A DNA stretch of 64,000 bases from Mesorhizobium sp. M1E.F.Ca.ET.045.02.1.1 (GTDB lineage Bacteria; Pseudomonadota; Alphaproteobacteria; Rhizobiales; Rhizobiaceae). The stretch is from assembly GCF_003952485.1 (NCBI RefSeq), contig NZ_CP034447.1, positions 5,532,501-5,596,500 on the forward strand, written 5' to 3'. Below, piece after piece: positions 37,408-45,060 of the stretch. How positions within the stretch are numbered: the first letter of the stretch is position 1; each line of letters begins with the position of its first letter. The notes beneath the pieces are model-generated. The model was not told the DNA's origin. It was given only the letters and a program-made list of their open reading frames with translations, and made no database searches. The position numbers and the translations under genes are program-made.

Positions 37408-38673
37408 TCAGCGCTTGTCGTCGTCGCCCTGGGTGATCAGCCGGGCGCTGCGCTGCCCTGTGAGATATATCCATAGCCAGCTAAGCGAAACCGCGAGCCT
37501 GTTGCGGAAATCGATCAGGAAATAGATGTGGGCGATGCCCCAAAGCCACCAGGCGAGCCAGCCGGTGAGCTTGATCCAGCCGAAGTCGATCGCAGCGGCG
37601 CGCTTGCCGATCGTCGCCAGATCGCCATCATGCCGGTAGCGGAACGGTCGCGGCGCCGTATCGCCGGCAAGCCGCGCCTTGATGGTCGCGGCGACATGCT
37701 GGCCCTGCTGCTTGGCCGCGGGGGCGACGCCCGGCACCGGCTTTCCATCCGGCCGCAACAGATGCGCCGTGTCGCCGATGACGAAGATGTCCGGGCCGCC
37801 CGGCACGGTGAGATCGGGCTCGACCAGCACCCTGCCGGCCCGGTCGGCCGACGCTCCCAGCCATTCCGCTGCCGGGGAAGCGGCGACGCCGGCCGCCCAC
37901 AGGATGGTCCTTGCCGGCAAATGAGTGTCGCCGAAGACGACGCCTTCGGCATCCAGTTGCGTGACGGCATGGCCGAGCTCGACCGTCACGCCAAGCCGCT
38001 CCAGCGCTTTCCGCGCATAGGCTGAGAGCTCCGGCGCGAAATTGGCGAGTATCCGGTCGCCGGCTTCGATCAGCACCACGCGCGCCTGCCGCGTATCGAT
38101 GTTGCGGAATTCGCCACGCAGCGTGTCGTGCGCGAGCTCGACAATGGTGCCGGCAAGCTCCACGCCGGTTGGCCCGCCGCCGACGATGACCAGCGTCAGC
38201 AATGCCTGGCGCGTGGCCGGATCGGTCTCTCGCTCTGCCTGCTCGAAGGCAAGCAGGATGCGGCGCCGGATTTCGGTGGCGTCCTCGAGCGTCTTCAGTC
38301 CGGGCGCGAAAGGCTCCCATTCGTCGTGGCCGAAATAGGCGTGGCGCGCGCCGGTGGCGAGCACCAGCGTGTCGTAGGCGACGGCGCTGCCATCATCGAG
38401 CAATACGCGCTTGGCCTGGCGGTCGACACCGGTGACATTGCCAAGCAGCGTCGTCACGTCCCTGCGCTCGCGCAGCAGATGCCGGATCGGCCAGGCAATC
38501 TCCGAAGTGGCCAGCGAGGTGGTCGCCACCTGGTAAAGCAGCGGCTGGAACAGGTGATGATTGCGCTTGTCGATCATGGTGATGCGCACCGGCGCTGCGG
38601 CCAGCGCGCGGGTCAGTTCGAGACCGCCGAAGCCCGCGCCGACGACAACGACATGATGCTTGGCCTCGTCCAT
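37408..38673 (-). CDS. ndh: Type II NADH:quinone oxidoreductase (NDH-2)
   Basis: A 421-residue FAD protein. FAD motif VVVVGAGFGGLELTRAL is at residues 8-24, the second Rossmann motif LVIVGGGPTGVELAGTI at about 163-180, and GDTAHLLRPDGKPVPGVAPAAKQQGQHVA is the conserved FAD/quinone-site block. The C-terminus (WLAWWLWGIAHIYFLIDF) is amphipathic and hydrophobic and anchors the enzyme to the inner membrane. It passes electrons from NADH to ubiquinone without proton pumping. Divergent from the fau gene; the 174 bases between hold a 6S RNA candidate. Confidence 0.93.
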   Translation of the reverse strand: MDEAKHHVVVVGAGFGGLELTRALAAAPVRITMIDKRNHHLFQPLLYQVATTSLATSEIAWPIRHLLRERRDVTTLLGNVTGVDRQAKRVLLDDGSAVAYDTLVLATGARHAYFGHDEWEPFAPGLKTLEDATEIRRRILLAFEQAERETDPATRQALLTLVIVGGGPTGVELAGTIVELAHDTLRGEFRNIDTRQARVVLIEAGDRILANFAPELSAYARKALERLGVTVELGHAVTQLDAEGVVFGDTHLPARTILWAAGVAASPAAEWLGASADRAGRVLVEPDLTVPGGPDIFVIGDTAHLLRPDGKPVPGVAPAAKQQGQHVAATIKARLAGDTAPRPFRYRHDGDLATIGKRAAAIDFGWIKLTGWLAWWLWGIAHIYFLIDFRNRLAVSLSWLWIYLTGQRSARLITQGDDDKR

Positions 38674-38734
38674 TCTCAGTCACCTCGCCAAACCAACCAG
38701 ATAGCCTAGATGTAAGCAGTTTTGTGCACTGCAA

Positions 38735-38840
38735 CAACATTGCCGCTGGCCACGCTCCTGCCCGGGAGTCGCCGCTGGGTGTCGTGAACGCGCATGCCGC
38801 TCTGGGAGCGTCGGGTATAGCGTGGGGCAGAGCGACAGGA
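38735..38840 (+). ncRNA. ssrS: Candidate 6S RNA upstream of 5-formyl-THF cyclo-ligase
   Basis: The gap upstream of the cyclo-ligase gene has a 6S-like fold. CCACGCT (38750-38756) pairs with AGCGTGG (38819-38825), an internal loop follows, and CGCT/AGCG (38744-38747/38831-38834) extends the closing stem. CGCTCC/GGGAGCG add inner pairs around an open centre containing GGGTGTCGTGAACGCGCATG, which I associate with alphaproteobacterial 6S RNAs. Linkage of ssrS with ygfA/fau on the same strand is known across proteobacteria. Ends are approximate; the true RNA may start near 38700. It would bind sigma-70 RNA polymerase. Not verified by covariance model. Confidence 0.55.
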
Positions 38841-38847
38841 GTGAAGC

Positions 38848-39507
38848 ATGACTGACAATCGCGATGACGAGAGCCCAGCCCAATACGCCTCGCCGCCTTG
38901 TTTCATGCACGAACTCGACCCGACTTATCGGATGCCGCTCTCCGACTGGACCGATGTCAGGCGCTGGCGCAAGGCGGAGCGCGAACGGTTGATCGGCGCC
39001 CGGCTTGCCGTCTCAGCAGATGCACGCGCGGCCATGTCGGCGCGCATTGCCGAGAGCCTCGACGCGCTGATCGGCGACGTTGCCGGCCGCATGGTCAGCC
39101 TCTACTGGCCGTTCCGCGGCGAGCCGGATCTGCGCGGCTGGATGGTGTCGGTCAACGAACGCGGCGGCCGCACGGCGCTCCCCGTCGTCATCGAGAAAGG
39201 CCATCCACTGGTGTTTCGCGCCTATGCGCCGGGCGACCGGCTGGAAAAGGGTGTCTGGAACATTCCGATCCCCGCCGTGGGCGATCCGGTGCTGCCGGAC
39301 ATCGTGATCTCGCCAATGGTCGGCATCGCTCCCGGCAACTTCCGGCTGGGCTATGGCGGCGGCTTCTACGATCGCACGCTGGCCGCGATGCCGTTCCGGC
39401 CGCTGGTCATCGGCGTCGGCTATGAATTGCAGCGCATTCCGACCATCTACCCGCGGCCGCACGACATCCCGATGAGCGAGGTGGTGACGGAGGCCTATGG
39501 GGCCTAG
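38848..39507 (+). CDS. fau: 5-formyltetrahydrofolate cyclo-ligase
   Basis: A 219-residue enzyme that converts 5-formyl-THF to 5,10-methenyl-THF using ATP. WRKAERERLIGARLAV is the conserved basic start of the catalytic domain, preceded by an extra 38-residue N-terminal stretch typical of rhizobia. SLYWPFRGEPD and the phosphate-binding loop MVGIAPGNFRLGYGGGFYDRTLA are intact. The start ATG has ACAGGAG upstream. In E. coli the gene (ygfA) is cotranscribed with 6S RNA; the same layout is proposed here. Confidence 0.93.
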   Translation: MTDNRDDESPAQYASPPCFMHELDPTYRMPLSDWTDVRRWRKAERERLIGARLAVSADARAAMSARIAESLDALIGDVAGRMVSLYWPFRGEPDLRGWMVSVNERGGRTALPVVIEKGHPLVFRAYAPGDRLEKGVWNIPIPAVGDPVLPDIVISPMVGIAPGNFRLGYGGGFYDRTLAAMPFRPLVIGVGYELQRIPTIYPRPHDIPMSEVVTEAYGA

Positions 39508-39511
39508 AAGC

Positions 39512-39985
39512 CTAGGCCATCTCCGGCCTTAGGCCCACCGCCGTGCGATCGATGATCTCGCGCAAGGCGAAGGACGAGTTGATCTTCGTCACATGCGGCA
39601 TGGCGGACAGCCACTCCTTGTGGATGCGCTCATAGTCGGCGAGGTCCTTCGCCGCGATGCGCAGGATGTAGTCGTATTCGCCCGACATCAAATGGCAAGA
39701 AAGCACGTTCGGGCAGCGCTTGATCGCCGCCTCGAAGTCCGACAGCGTCTTCTCGAACTGCCCCGACAGCGATATATGCACGATCGCCGTCATCTGATGG
39801 CCGAGCGCGGCGTTGGAAAGCCGCGCATGATAGCCGCGGATGGTTCCGGATTTCTCCAGATTGTCGAGCCTGCGCGAGCACGCCGACTGCGACAGCCCGA
39901 CCTTCTCGGCAAGCGCCGCATTGGGGATCCGGCCATCCTTCTGCAAAGCTTCCAGAATGGCGATATCAATCCTATCGAGCGACAT
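39512..39985 (-). CDS. Lrp/AsnC-family regulator of alanine dehydrogenase
   Basis: A 157-residue regulator with an N-terminal winged helix-turn-helix (LDRIDIAILEALQKDGRIPNAALAEKVGLSQSACSRRLDNLEKSG, residues 2-46). A C-terminal RAM ligand domain follows (about 65-140, MTAIVHISL and NVLSCHLMSGEYDYILRIAAKDL). The start is the ATG at 39985. It is divergent from alanine dehydrogenase with 213 bases between, which strongly suggests AldR-type control of ald by alanine or other amino acids. It may also control itself. Stop codon only 5 bases from the convergent fau stop. Confidence 0.92.
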   Translation of the reverse strand: MSLDRIDIAILEALQKDGRIPNAALAEKVGLSQSACSRRLDNLEKSGTIRGYHARLSNAALGHQMTAIVHISLSGQFEKTLSDFEAAIKRCPNVLSCHLMSGEYDYILRIAAKDLADYERIHKEWLSAMPHVTKINSSFALREIIDRTAVGLRPEMA

Positions 39986-40198
39986 TTTTCGTGGTTCCTG
40001 CGAACATATGGGTATTTCGCGCAACGATTATCGAAGACTCGACGCTACCGCAAGCGCATTCGCAAACACATACGGAACGATTCATGCTTCACTGCGTCTC
40101 ATGCATGTCGCCCAAGACTGCGAGGTGGTTTTGGGCCTAACGGCATGCCCGGAAATAACAGGGAGAGCGCCCTTTCAAGGGCCGGACAGGAGAAGAAA

Positions 40199-41314
40199 AT
40201 GCGCGTCGGCTGCCCCAAGGAAATCAAGAACCACGAATATCGCGTCGGCCTGACGCCCGGCTCGGTCCGCGAATATGTCGCGCATGGCCATGAGGTGCTG
40301 GTCGAGACCGGCGCCGGTGCCGGCATCGGTGCCGACGATAACGCCTATCGCGCCGCCGGCGCCACCATCGCCAAGACGGCCGCCGACGTGTTCGCCAAGT
40401 CGGACATGATCGTCAAGGTCAAGGAGCCGCAGCCCAACGAATGGGTCCAGCTCCGCGACGGCCAGATCCTCTACACCTATCTCCACCTTGCTCCGGATCC
40501 GGAGCAGACCAAGGGCCTGCTGGCGTCCGGCGTCACCGCTGTCGCCTATGAGACGGTGACCGACGACCGTGGCGGCCTGCCGCTGCTCGCGCCGATGTCG
40601 GAAGTCGCCGGCCGCCTGTCGATCCAGGCTGGCGCCACCGCGCTGCAGAAGGCCAATGGCGGCCGCGGCGTGCTGCTTGGCGGCGTTCCCGGCGTGCTGC
40701 CGGGCAAGGTGACGGTGCTGGGCGGCGGCGTCGTCGGCCTGCATGCGGCGAAGATGGCCGCCGGCCTCGGCGCCGACGTTACCATAATCGACCGCTCGAT
40801 CCCGCGCCTGCGCCAGCTCGACGACATTTTTGGCGGCCGCGTCCATACGCGTTACTCGACCGTCGAGGCGCTTGAAGAAGAGTGCTTCTCGGCCGACATC
40901 GTCGTCGGCGCGGTGCTGATCCCGGGCGCCGCCGCACCCAAGCTCGTCACCCGCGAAATGCTCTCCGGCATGAAGAAGGGCTCGGTGCTCGTCGACGTCG
41001 CCATCGACCAGGGCGGCTGCTTCGAGACCTCGCATGCCACGACGCATGCCGAGCCGACCTACGAGGTCGACGGCGTGATCCACTATTGCGTCGCCAACAT
41101 GCCGGGCGCCGTGCCGGTCACCTCCGCGCATGCGCTCAACAACGCGACGCTGCACCACGGCCTGCAGCTTGCCGACAAGGGCCTGAAGGCGCTGGTCGAC
41201 GACCACCACCTGCGCAACGGCCTCAATGTCCACAAGGGCAAGATCACCAACCGCGCCGTCGCCGAAGCGCTCGGCTACGAAATGGTCGAGCCGAAGGCGG
41301 TTCTCGCCGCCTGA
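40199..41314 (+). CDS. ald: Alanine dehydrogenase
   Basis: A 371-residue NAD-dependent enzyme that interconverts alanine and pyruvate plus ammonium. The N-terminal signature [36 protein letters not shown] contains the substrate-binding arginine and lysine-region residues, and the NAD motif is [29 protein letters not shown] (near residue 168). [14 protein letters not shown] and [18 protein letters not shown] are family blocks. The start ATG has ACAGGAGAAG before it. Divergent from its probable Lrp-type regulator. In rhizobia the enzyme matters for alanine excretion by bacteroids and for ammonium handling. Confidence 0.97.
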   Translation: MRVGCPKEIKNHEYRVGLTPGSVREYVAHGHEVLVETGAGAGIGADDNAYRAAGATIAKTAADVFAKSDMIVKVKEPQPNEWVQLRDGQILYTYLHLAPDPEQTKGLLASGVTAVAYETVTDDRGGLPLLAPMSEVAGRLSIQAGATALQKANGGRGVLLGGVPGVLPGKVTVLGGGVVGLHAAKMAAGLGADVTIIDRSIPRLRQLDDIFGGRVHTRYSTVEALEEECFSADIVVGAVLIPGAAAPKLVTREMLSGMKKGSVLVDVAIDQGGCFETSHATTHAEPTYEVDGVIHYCVANMPGAVPVTSAHALNNATLHHGLQLADKGLKALVDDHHLRNGLNVHKGKITNRAVAEALGYEMVEPKAVLAA

Positions 41315-41343
41315 TTTAGAAGAAAACAGCTTCCTCCTGTCGC

Positions 41344-41375
41344 GCCCGCCGGCCCTTCCGGCGGGCTTTTTCTTT
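41344..41375 (+). terminator. Intrinsic terminator after ald
   Basis: GCCCGCCGG and CCGGCGGGC form a perfect 9-bp stem around CCCTT, followed by TTTTTCTTTT. It lies 29 bases after the ald stop codon. Confidence 0.9.
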
Positions 41376-41405
41376 TCTGGTTCTCGCGCGAGAAATCCGG
41401 GCAAC

Positions 41406-41431
41406 AAAAAAGCGGAGCCAGAGCCCCGCTT
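41406..41431 (-). terminator. Minus-strand intrinsic terminator
   Basis: On the minus strand AAGCGGGGC and GCTCCGCTT pair with one mismatch around a four-base loop, and a T-run follows. No minus-strand gene ends near it; the DUF1203 gene ends 280 bases upstream, so it serves a long 3' end or an unseen minus-strand RNA. Confidence 0.65.
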
Positions 41432-41576
41432 CCTCGGTGTTGCGATGTGCCGCCGGTCCATCCGCGGTCGGCCATCGATCAACGACTATCCTTTTAACGC
41501 GGTTATACGACGGCAATGCGACAGCGTTACTGGCGCTCTCTCGACTTCGAAAATGCCGACCCTCCAATATGCGTTG

Positions 41577-41592
41577 TGTGAAGCGTTTCACA
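41577..41592. promoter_or_regulatory. Perfect operator-like palindrome TGTGA-N6-TCACA
   Basis: TGTGAAGCGTTTCACA fits both the CRP-type consensus TGTGA-N6-TCACA and the LacI-type pattern with a central CG. It lies about 50 bases upstream of the structured RNA candidate at 41627-41708 and more than 500 bases from any gene start that it could serve. Confidence 0.5.
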
Positions 41593-41614
41593 TTCGGCGC
41601 CGGGGAAAAGTGCC

Positions 41615-41708
41615 TAGACACGACCGGCCTGCTTGGCGATTTCGCCAATGGCTTCTGTCGCAGGCTTTTTCCCAACTGCCCGCCAGACCATCGGCGGGCA
41701 TCTTTTTT
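41615..41708 (+). ncRNA. Candidate small RNA with tandem terminators
   Basis: Two plus-strand hairpins, each followed by a T-run, lie in a gap with no plus-strand gene. The first is a nested stem: GCCTGC/GCAGGC (41627-41632/41660-41665) enclosing TTGGCGA/TCGCCAA (41633-41639/41642-41648), followed by TTTTT. The second is TGCCCGCC/GGCGGGCA (41677-41684/41693-41700), followed by TCTTTTTT. The ald transcript is already terminated at 41375, so these suggest an independent short transcript. The 5' end is unknown; a palindromic operator-like site lies upstream. Alternatively the second hairpin only insulates the DUF1203 gene. Confidence 0.4.
41677..41708 (+). terminator. Intrinsic terminator of the small RNA candidate
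   Basis: TGCCCGCC/GGCGGGCA forms a perfect 8-bp stem around an eight-base loop, followed by TCTTTTTT. It points in the plus direction and ends 3 bases before the stop of the convergent DUF1203 gene. Confidence 0.75.
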
Positions 41709-41711
41709 CCC

Positions 41712-42179
41712 TCATGCCCGCTCGATCCGGCACTGGTAGCAATTGTTTCGCGCCGAACGGATGTGGATGTAGGCGATGTCGTCGCGTTCGAACAAAGTCT
41801 CGGCGCGGGCCGCGATGTCGCCGGTCGCGATGACGGCGCCGCTGCCGTAGACGATGCGGTCGTCTTTGCCATAGCCGCGCACGATGTAGTCGCTGCTCTC
41901 GAGCATCTCGGGCAGCGCATCCGCCTCCGCGGCGCGCTCGCATTCCTGCGCATGCAGGAAGATCGGCCCCGTCTCGGCATAAGGCTGAAGTTCCGGGAAA
42001 GGCCGGTAGGCGAGGATGAGATAGCCTTGGCCCGCGGCGACATTCTTCATGCAATGCCGGCACGGCACGCCGTCGCCGTCGGAAATCCTTTGCTCAGACG
42101 TGCGGCCGTAGGCGTCCGGCCCTCCCCGCTGCAAGGCGCGCACGGCTTCGGTCGGCAAGGCTTTGAACTGGATGCTCAT
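41712..42179 (-). CDS. DUF1203 domain protein
   Basis: A 155-residue soluble protein. I recognise the DUF1203 pattern: an N-terminal FKALPTEAVRALQRGGPDAYGR, a CRHCMKN motif near residues 40-46, GYLILAYRPFPELQPYAETGPIFLH, and a C-terminal IHIRSARNNCYQCRIERA. The paired cysteines (CRHC, and CYQC near the end) could bind a metal, which is inference. Function unknown. The start is the ATG at 42179. It is divergent from the GFA-type gene by about 200 bases and converges on the small RNA candidate. Confidence 0.88.
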   Translation of the reverse strand: MSIQFKALPTEAVRALQRGGPDAYGRTSEQRISDGDGVPCRHCMKNVAAGQGYLILAYRPFPELQPYAETGPIFLHAQECERAAEADALPEMLESSDYIVRGYGKDDRIVYGSGAVIATGDIAARAETLFERDDIAYIHIRSARNNCYQCRIERA

Positions 42180-42386
42180 GGCGAAATCTCCGGTGTCGTT
42201 GACCGGAAATTATGCCCGCGCGACGGCGCCTCCCACCCGATTCCTGCCAAGCGGACCGCGCGTTGCTCGGAGCGCAATATCGAAATAGTGCGTTATCAGA
42301 CTCGCCAGGCACGGCACTCCGCGCCAAGATGATCGCAGAAGAAGGCTGTGGCGCGTGGGCGGCTGAGGTCTGGCGATGATCCGAGC

Positions 42387-42797
42387 ATGATCACTGGAGG
42401 ATGCCTGTGCGGCGCAGTCCGCTACGAGAGCCGCGCGGAGCCCATCACAGCGCGGCTGTGCTGGTGCCGCTTCTGCCAGTACATTGCGGCTGGCAATGCT
42501 GCGGTGAGCGTCTGCTTCCTGACAGCGCACATCAAGATCGCCGGCGAGATGCGCGATTACGAAAGCGAGGCCGACAGCGGCAACAGGATGCACCGGCGCT
42601 TCTGCCCAGCCTGCGGCGTGCATCTCTTTAGTGAAGCCGAATCGCGCCCGCATCTGATCTTCGTGCGCGCGGGCACACTCGACGATCCGCACGTGATCCG
42701 GCCCGCAGCGACGATCTGGACGAGCAAGGCGCCTCCCTGGGCCTGTATCGACACCTCGCTGCCGACCTTCGAGGGCCAGCCGCCGCCGGTGGCGTAG
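42387..42797 (+). CDS. GFA family zinc-binding protein
   Basis: A 136-residue protein of the GFA (glutathione-dependent formaldehyde-activating enzyme-like) family. The zinc ligands are all visible: CLCGAVRYE near residues 6-14, CWCRFCQ near 29-35, and FCPACGVHLF near 76-85. The founding member was said to bind glutathione and help form S-hydroxymethylglutathione, but most members have no proven activity. The start is the ATG at 42387, where the family sequence begins (MITGGCLCGAV). Convergent with the GNAT gene. Function here unknown beyond zinc binding. Confidence 0.92.
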   Translation: MITGGCLCGAVRYESRAEPITARLCWCRFCQYIAAGNAAVSVCFLTAHIKIAGEMRDYESEADSGNRMHRRFCPACGVHLFSEAESRPHLIFVRAGTLDDPHVIRPAATIWTSKAPPWACIDTSLPTFEGQPPPVA

Positions 42798-42846
42798 GGG
42801 CATCGACGCAGTCGACCGGTTCCTTGCTGCCTAGCTCCGCCCCGAA

Positions 42847-43419
42847 CTATGGCCTCATCACACTCGCCGAGCGCTCGGCGAAGGTCATCGGATGCACGAC
42901 CTCCTTCTTCTGCGCCACCGGTGTGAAGCCGAGCTTCTGGTAAAGCGGCAGCGCCGCCGGATGGTCGAGCGTGCAGGTCTGCACCGTGACGCGCCTTGGC
43001 CCATACGCCCAGGCAGCCGAGATCGCGGCACCCAGGAACCAGCGGCCGATGCCTTGGCCGTGCGCGTGCTCCATCATGCCGAAATAGGCGAGTTCCACTT
43101 CGTCCGGCAGATGCGGCTTGAGGTCGAAGAAGCCGGCCGGGGAGCCGTCGAGGTAGAGCACCCTGATGTCGCGGTCCTCGCGATGCAGGCCGGCGGCCAG
43201 TTCCTCGTCGCTCAGCCTCAGCACATTGACCCAGTGCCATTTGCGTCCGACGCGATCCATCAGATAGCGGTAGAAATGCAGCGGAACGTCCTTGGTCCTC
43301 AGCAGCGCGATCTGGCGGTTGTACGGCAGCGGCGGCGACGCGGCCGGCGGCACATGCATTTCCAGAAATGTGACCGTGACCTCGATATCCTTAGGCACAC
43401 TATTTTCCATCGCCGTCAT
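42847..43419 (-). CDS. GNAT family N-acetyltransferase
   Basis: A 190-residue acetyltransferase. The acetyl-CoA binding motif A is EVELAYFGMMEHAHGQGIGRWFLGAAISAAW (about residues 110-142), with the QGIGRW loop in place of Q/RxxGxG/A. A following strand VTVQTCTLDHPAALPLYQKLGF is the typical C-terminal GNAT motif B. The start is the ATG at 43419, which overlaps the sulfurtransferase stop as ATGA; the ATG at 43410 is an alternative. The longer open frame upstream is shadow of sseA. Translational coupling suggests a role tied to the cysteine genes, but the substrate is unknown. Confidence 0.9.
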   Translation of the reverse strand: MTAMENSVPKDIEVTVTFLEMHVPPAASPPLPYNRQIALLRTKDVPLHFYRYLMDRVGRKWHWVNVLRLSDEELAAGLHREDRDIRVLYLDGSPAGFFDLKPHLPDEVELAYFGMMEHAHGQGIGRWFLGAAISAAWAYGPRRVTVQTCTLDHPAALPLYQKLGFTPVAQKKEVVHPMTFAERSASVMRP

Positions 43420-44267
43420 TCCTTGCCCGTCACGACAGGCGTGTCGTCGAGCCCGCCCCATTCGGTCCATGAGCCGTCGTAAAGCCTGTTGTCTGTATGG
43501 CCAAGCGTCTCCAGCGCCAGCGTGATCGCCGCCGCGGTGATGCCCGATCCGCATGAGGTGACGACCGGCTTCGAAAGATCGATGCCGGCATCCTCGATCA
43601 CCTTGCGCAAGCGGTCCCCGGGCAACAGCTCGCCATTTTCGGCAAGTGCTGCGACCGGAACATTGTGAGCGCCGGGCATATGGCCGGAACGGACGCCCGG
43701 ACGCGGTTCCGGGTCGGTTCCGGCGAAACGCCCGGGAGAGCGCGCATCGGCGATCTGGCTTTTCCCGCTTCCGACAATCCGGCGCATCTCGTCGAGGCTG
43801 ACGACACGGCTTGCGTCGAAATCGGGATAAAAGACGCAAGGCGCTATCCTGGTGTGCTCCGCCGTCACCGGCCGCCCTTCCGCCTTCCAGCGGTCGAGGC
43901 CGCCGTTCAGGATGTAGACCTGGAAGACGCCCATGACGCGGAACATCCACCAGGCGCGCGGCGCCGAAAACAGGCCCGGACCGTCATAGACGACAATGGT
44001 GTCGTCGGCCGAAACACCCATGGAACCGACATATTGCGCGAAGTACTGGGGCGACGCCAATGTGTGCGGCAGCTTGGAATCCGGGTCCGAAACGGCATCC
44101 TGGTCGAGGAAGCGGGCGCCGGGAATATGGGCCGCGACGTATTCGGCGTGAGCGTTGCGGTTCTGCGCCGGCAGGTACCAGGAGGCGTCGATGATGGTGA
44201 GCCCAGGCTCGCCCAATCGCTTCTCGAGCCAGTCCGCGTCGACGATAAAGGGGCTGTCCTCGGCCAT
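43416..44267 (-). CDS. sseA: 3-mercaptopyruvate sulfurtransferase
   Basis: A 283-residue tandem rhodanese protein that transfers sulfur from 3-mercaptopyruvate. The N-terminal inactive rhodanese domain has IIDASWYLPAQNRNAHAEYVAAHIPGARFLDQD. The C-terminal active domain has IADARSPGRFAGTDPEPRPGVRSGHMPGAHNVP and the active-site loop CGSGITA near residue 236, the CGSGxTA form specific for mercaptopyruvate rather than thiosulfate. It lies 46 bases after the AlaX gene and downstream of cysteine synthase, so it fits a cysteine turnover cluster. Confidence 0.95.
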   Translation of the reverse strand: MAEDSPFIVDADWLEKRLGEPGLTIIDASWYLPAQNRNAHAEYVAAHIPGARFLDQDAVSDPDSKLPHTLASPQYFAQYVGSMGVSADDTIVVYDGPGLFSAPRAWWMFRVMGVFQVYILNGGLDRWKAEGRPVTAEHTRIAPCVFYPDFDASRVVSLDEMRRIVGSGKSQIADARSPGRFAGTDPEPRPGVRSGHMPGAHNVPVAALAENGELLPGDRLRKVIEDAGIDLSKPVVTSCGSGITAAAITLALETLGHTDNRLYDGSWTEWGGLDDTPVVTGKE

Positions 44268-44313
44268 CTTCCTGCTCCTGCCCGCCTCTCGCGACTTCGT
44301 CCGTTCTGGCTCG

Positions 44314-45060
44314 TCAATTCGCCGGCATCGGCCCGAAGCGAATGCGGAAGCGCCGGTTCTCGCGGCCCTTCTTCTCGATCTTGCCGATGTGGATCTCGCC
44401 GACCTCGCCGGTGCTCCTCACGTGGGTGCCGCCGCAGGGCTGGCTGTCGACCGACGCATTCTCGCCGATGCAGACCAGGCGGATCTTGCCGGTGCCGACG
44501 GGCGGTCGCACATTCTTCGATTTCACCAGGCTGGGATTGGCGGCCAGTTCCTCGTCGGTGATCAGCCGCGTGAAGATCGCATGGTCGGCGCGCACCAGCT
44601 CCATCAGCCTAGCCGTCACGTCCTCCTTGGTAAAGCCGGCATCGGGAATGTCGAAGTCGACGCGGCTATCGTCCTCGGCAACCGCAGCCCCTGTGATCGG
44701 AAACGGGCAGACGACGGTGAGCAGATGGCAGGCGGAATGCATGCGCATCAAGAGATACCTGCGTTCCCAATCGACTGCGAGCCTCAGTTTTTCGCCAACC
44801 GCCGGCAATGCCTGTTCAGGCGCCGGCACATGGATGATCTCGTCCTTGGTCTCGCCGGTGATGGTGGCGGCGATCGCGACGCGGCCGCCATCGGCGCGTT
44901 CGAACATGCCGGTATCGCCGGGCTGTCCGCCCGACGTGGCGTAGAAGATGGTCCGATCAAGAAGAATGCCGCCGCGGTCGTTGATGGCGACGACCTGCGC
45001 CTCCGCCGTCTTCAGATAGGCGTCGTCGCGAAACAGCGCTTCGGTTCTGTGCCCCATCAC
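44314..45060 (-). CDS. alaX: Trans-editing alanyl-tRNA deacylase AlaX
   Basis: A 248-residue free-standing editing protein that hydrolyses mischarged Ser- or Gly-tRNA(Ala). The zinc site is intact: MHSACHLL near residues 106-113 (HxxxH) and CGGTHVRSTGEVG near 208-220 (C-x3-H). The N-terminal FYATSGGQPGDTG block places it in the longer AlaX-M class. The gene overlaps cysteine synthase by 4 bases upstream and lies 46 bases before sseA. This proofreading gene inside a cysteine cluster is notable, because the usual targets are serine and glycine; serine is the precursor of cysteine. Confidence 0.94.
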   Translation of the reverse strand: MMGHRTEALFRDDAYLKTAEAQVVAINDRGGILLDRTIFYATSGGQPGDTGMFERADGGRVAIAATITGETKDEIIHVPAPEQALPAVGEKLRLAVDWERRYLLMRMHSACHLLTVVCPFPITGAAVAEDDSRVDFDIPDAGFTKEDVTARLMELVRADHAIFTRLITDEELAANPSLVKSKNVRPPVGTGKIRLVCIGENASVDSQPCGGTHVRSTGEVGEIHIGKIEKKGRENRRFRIRFGPMPAN

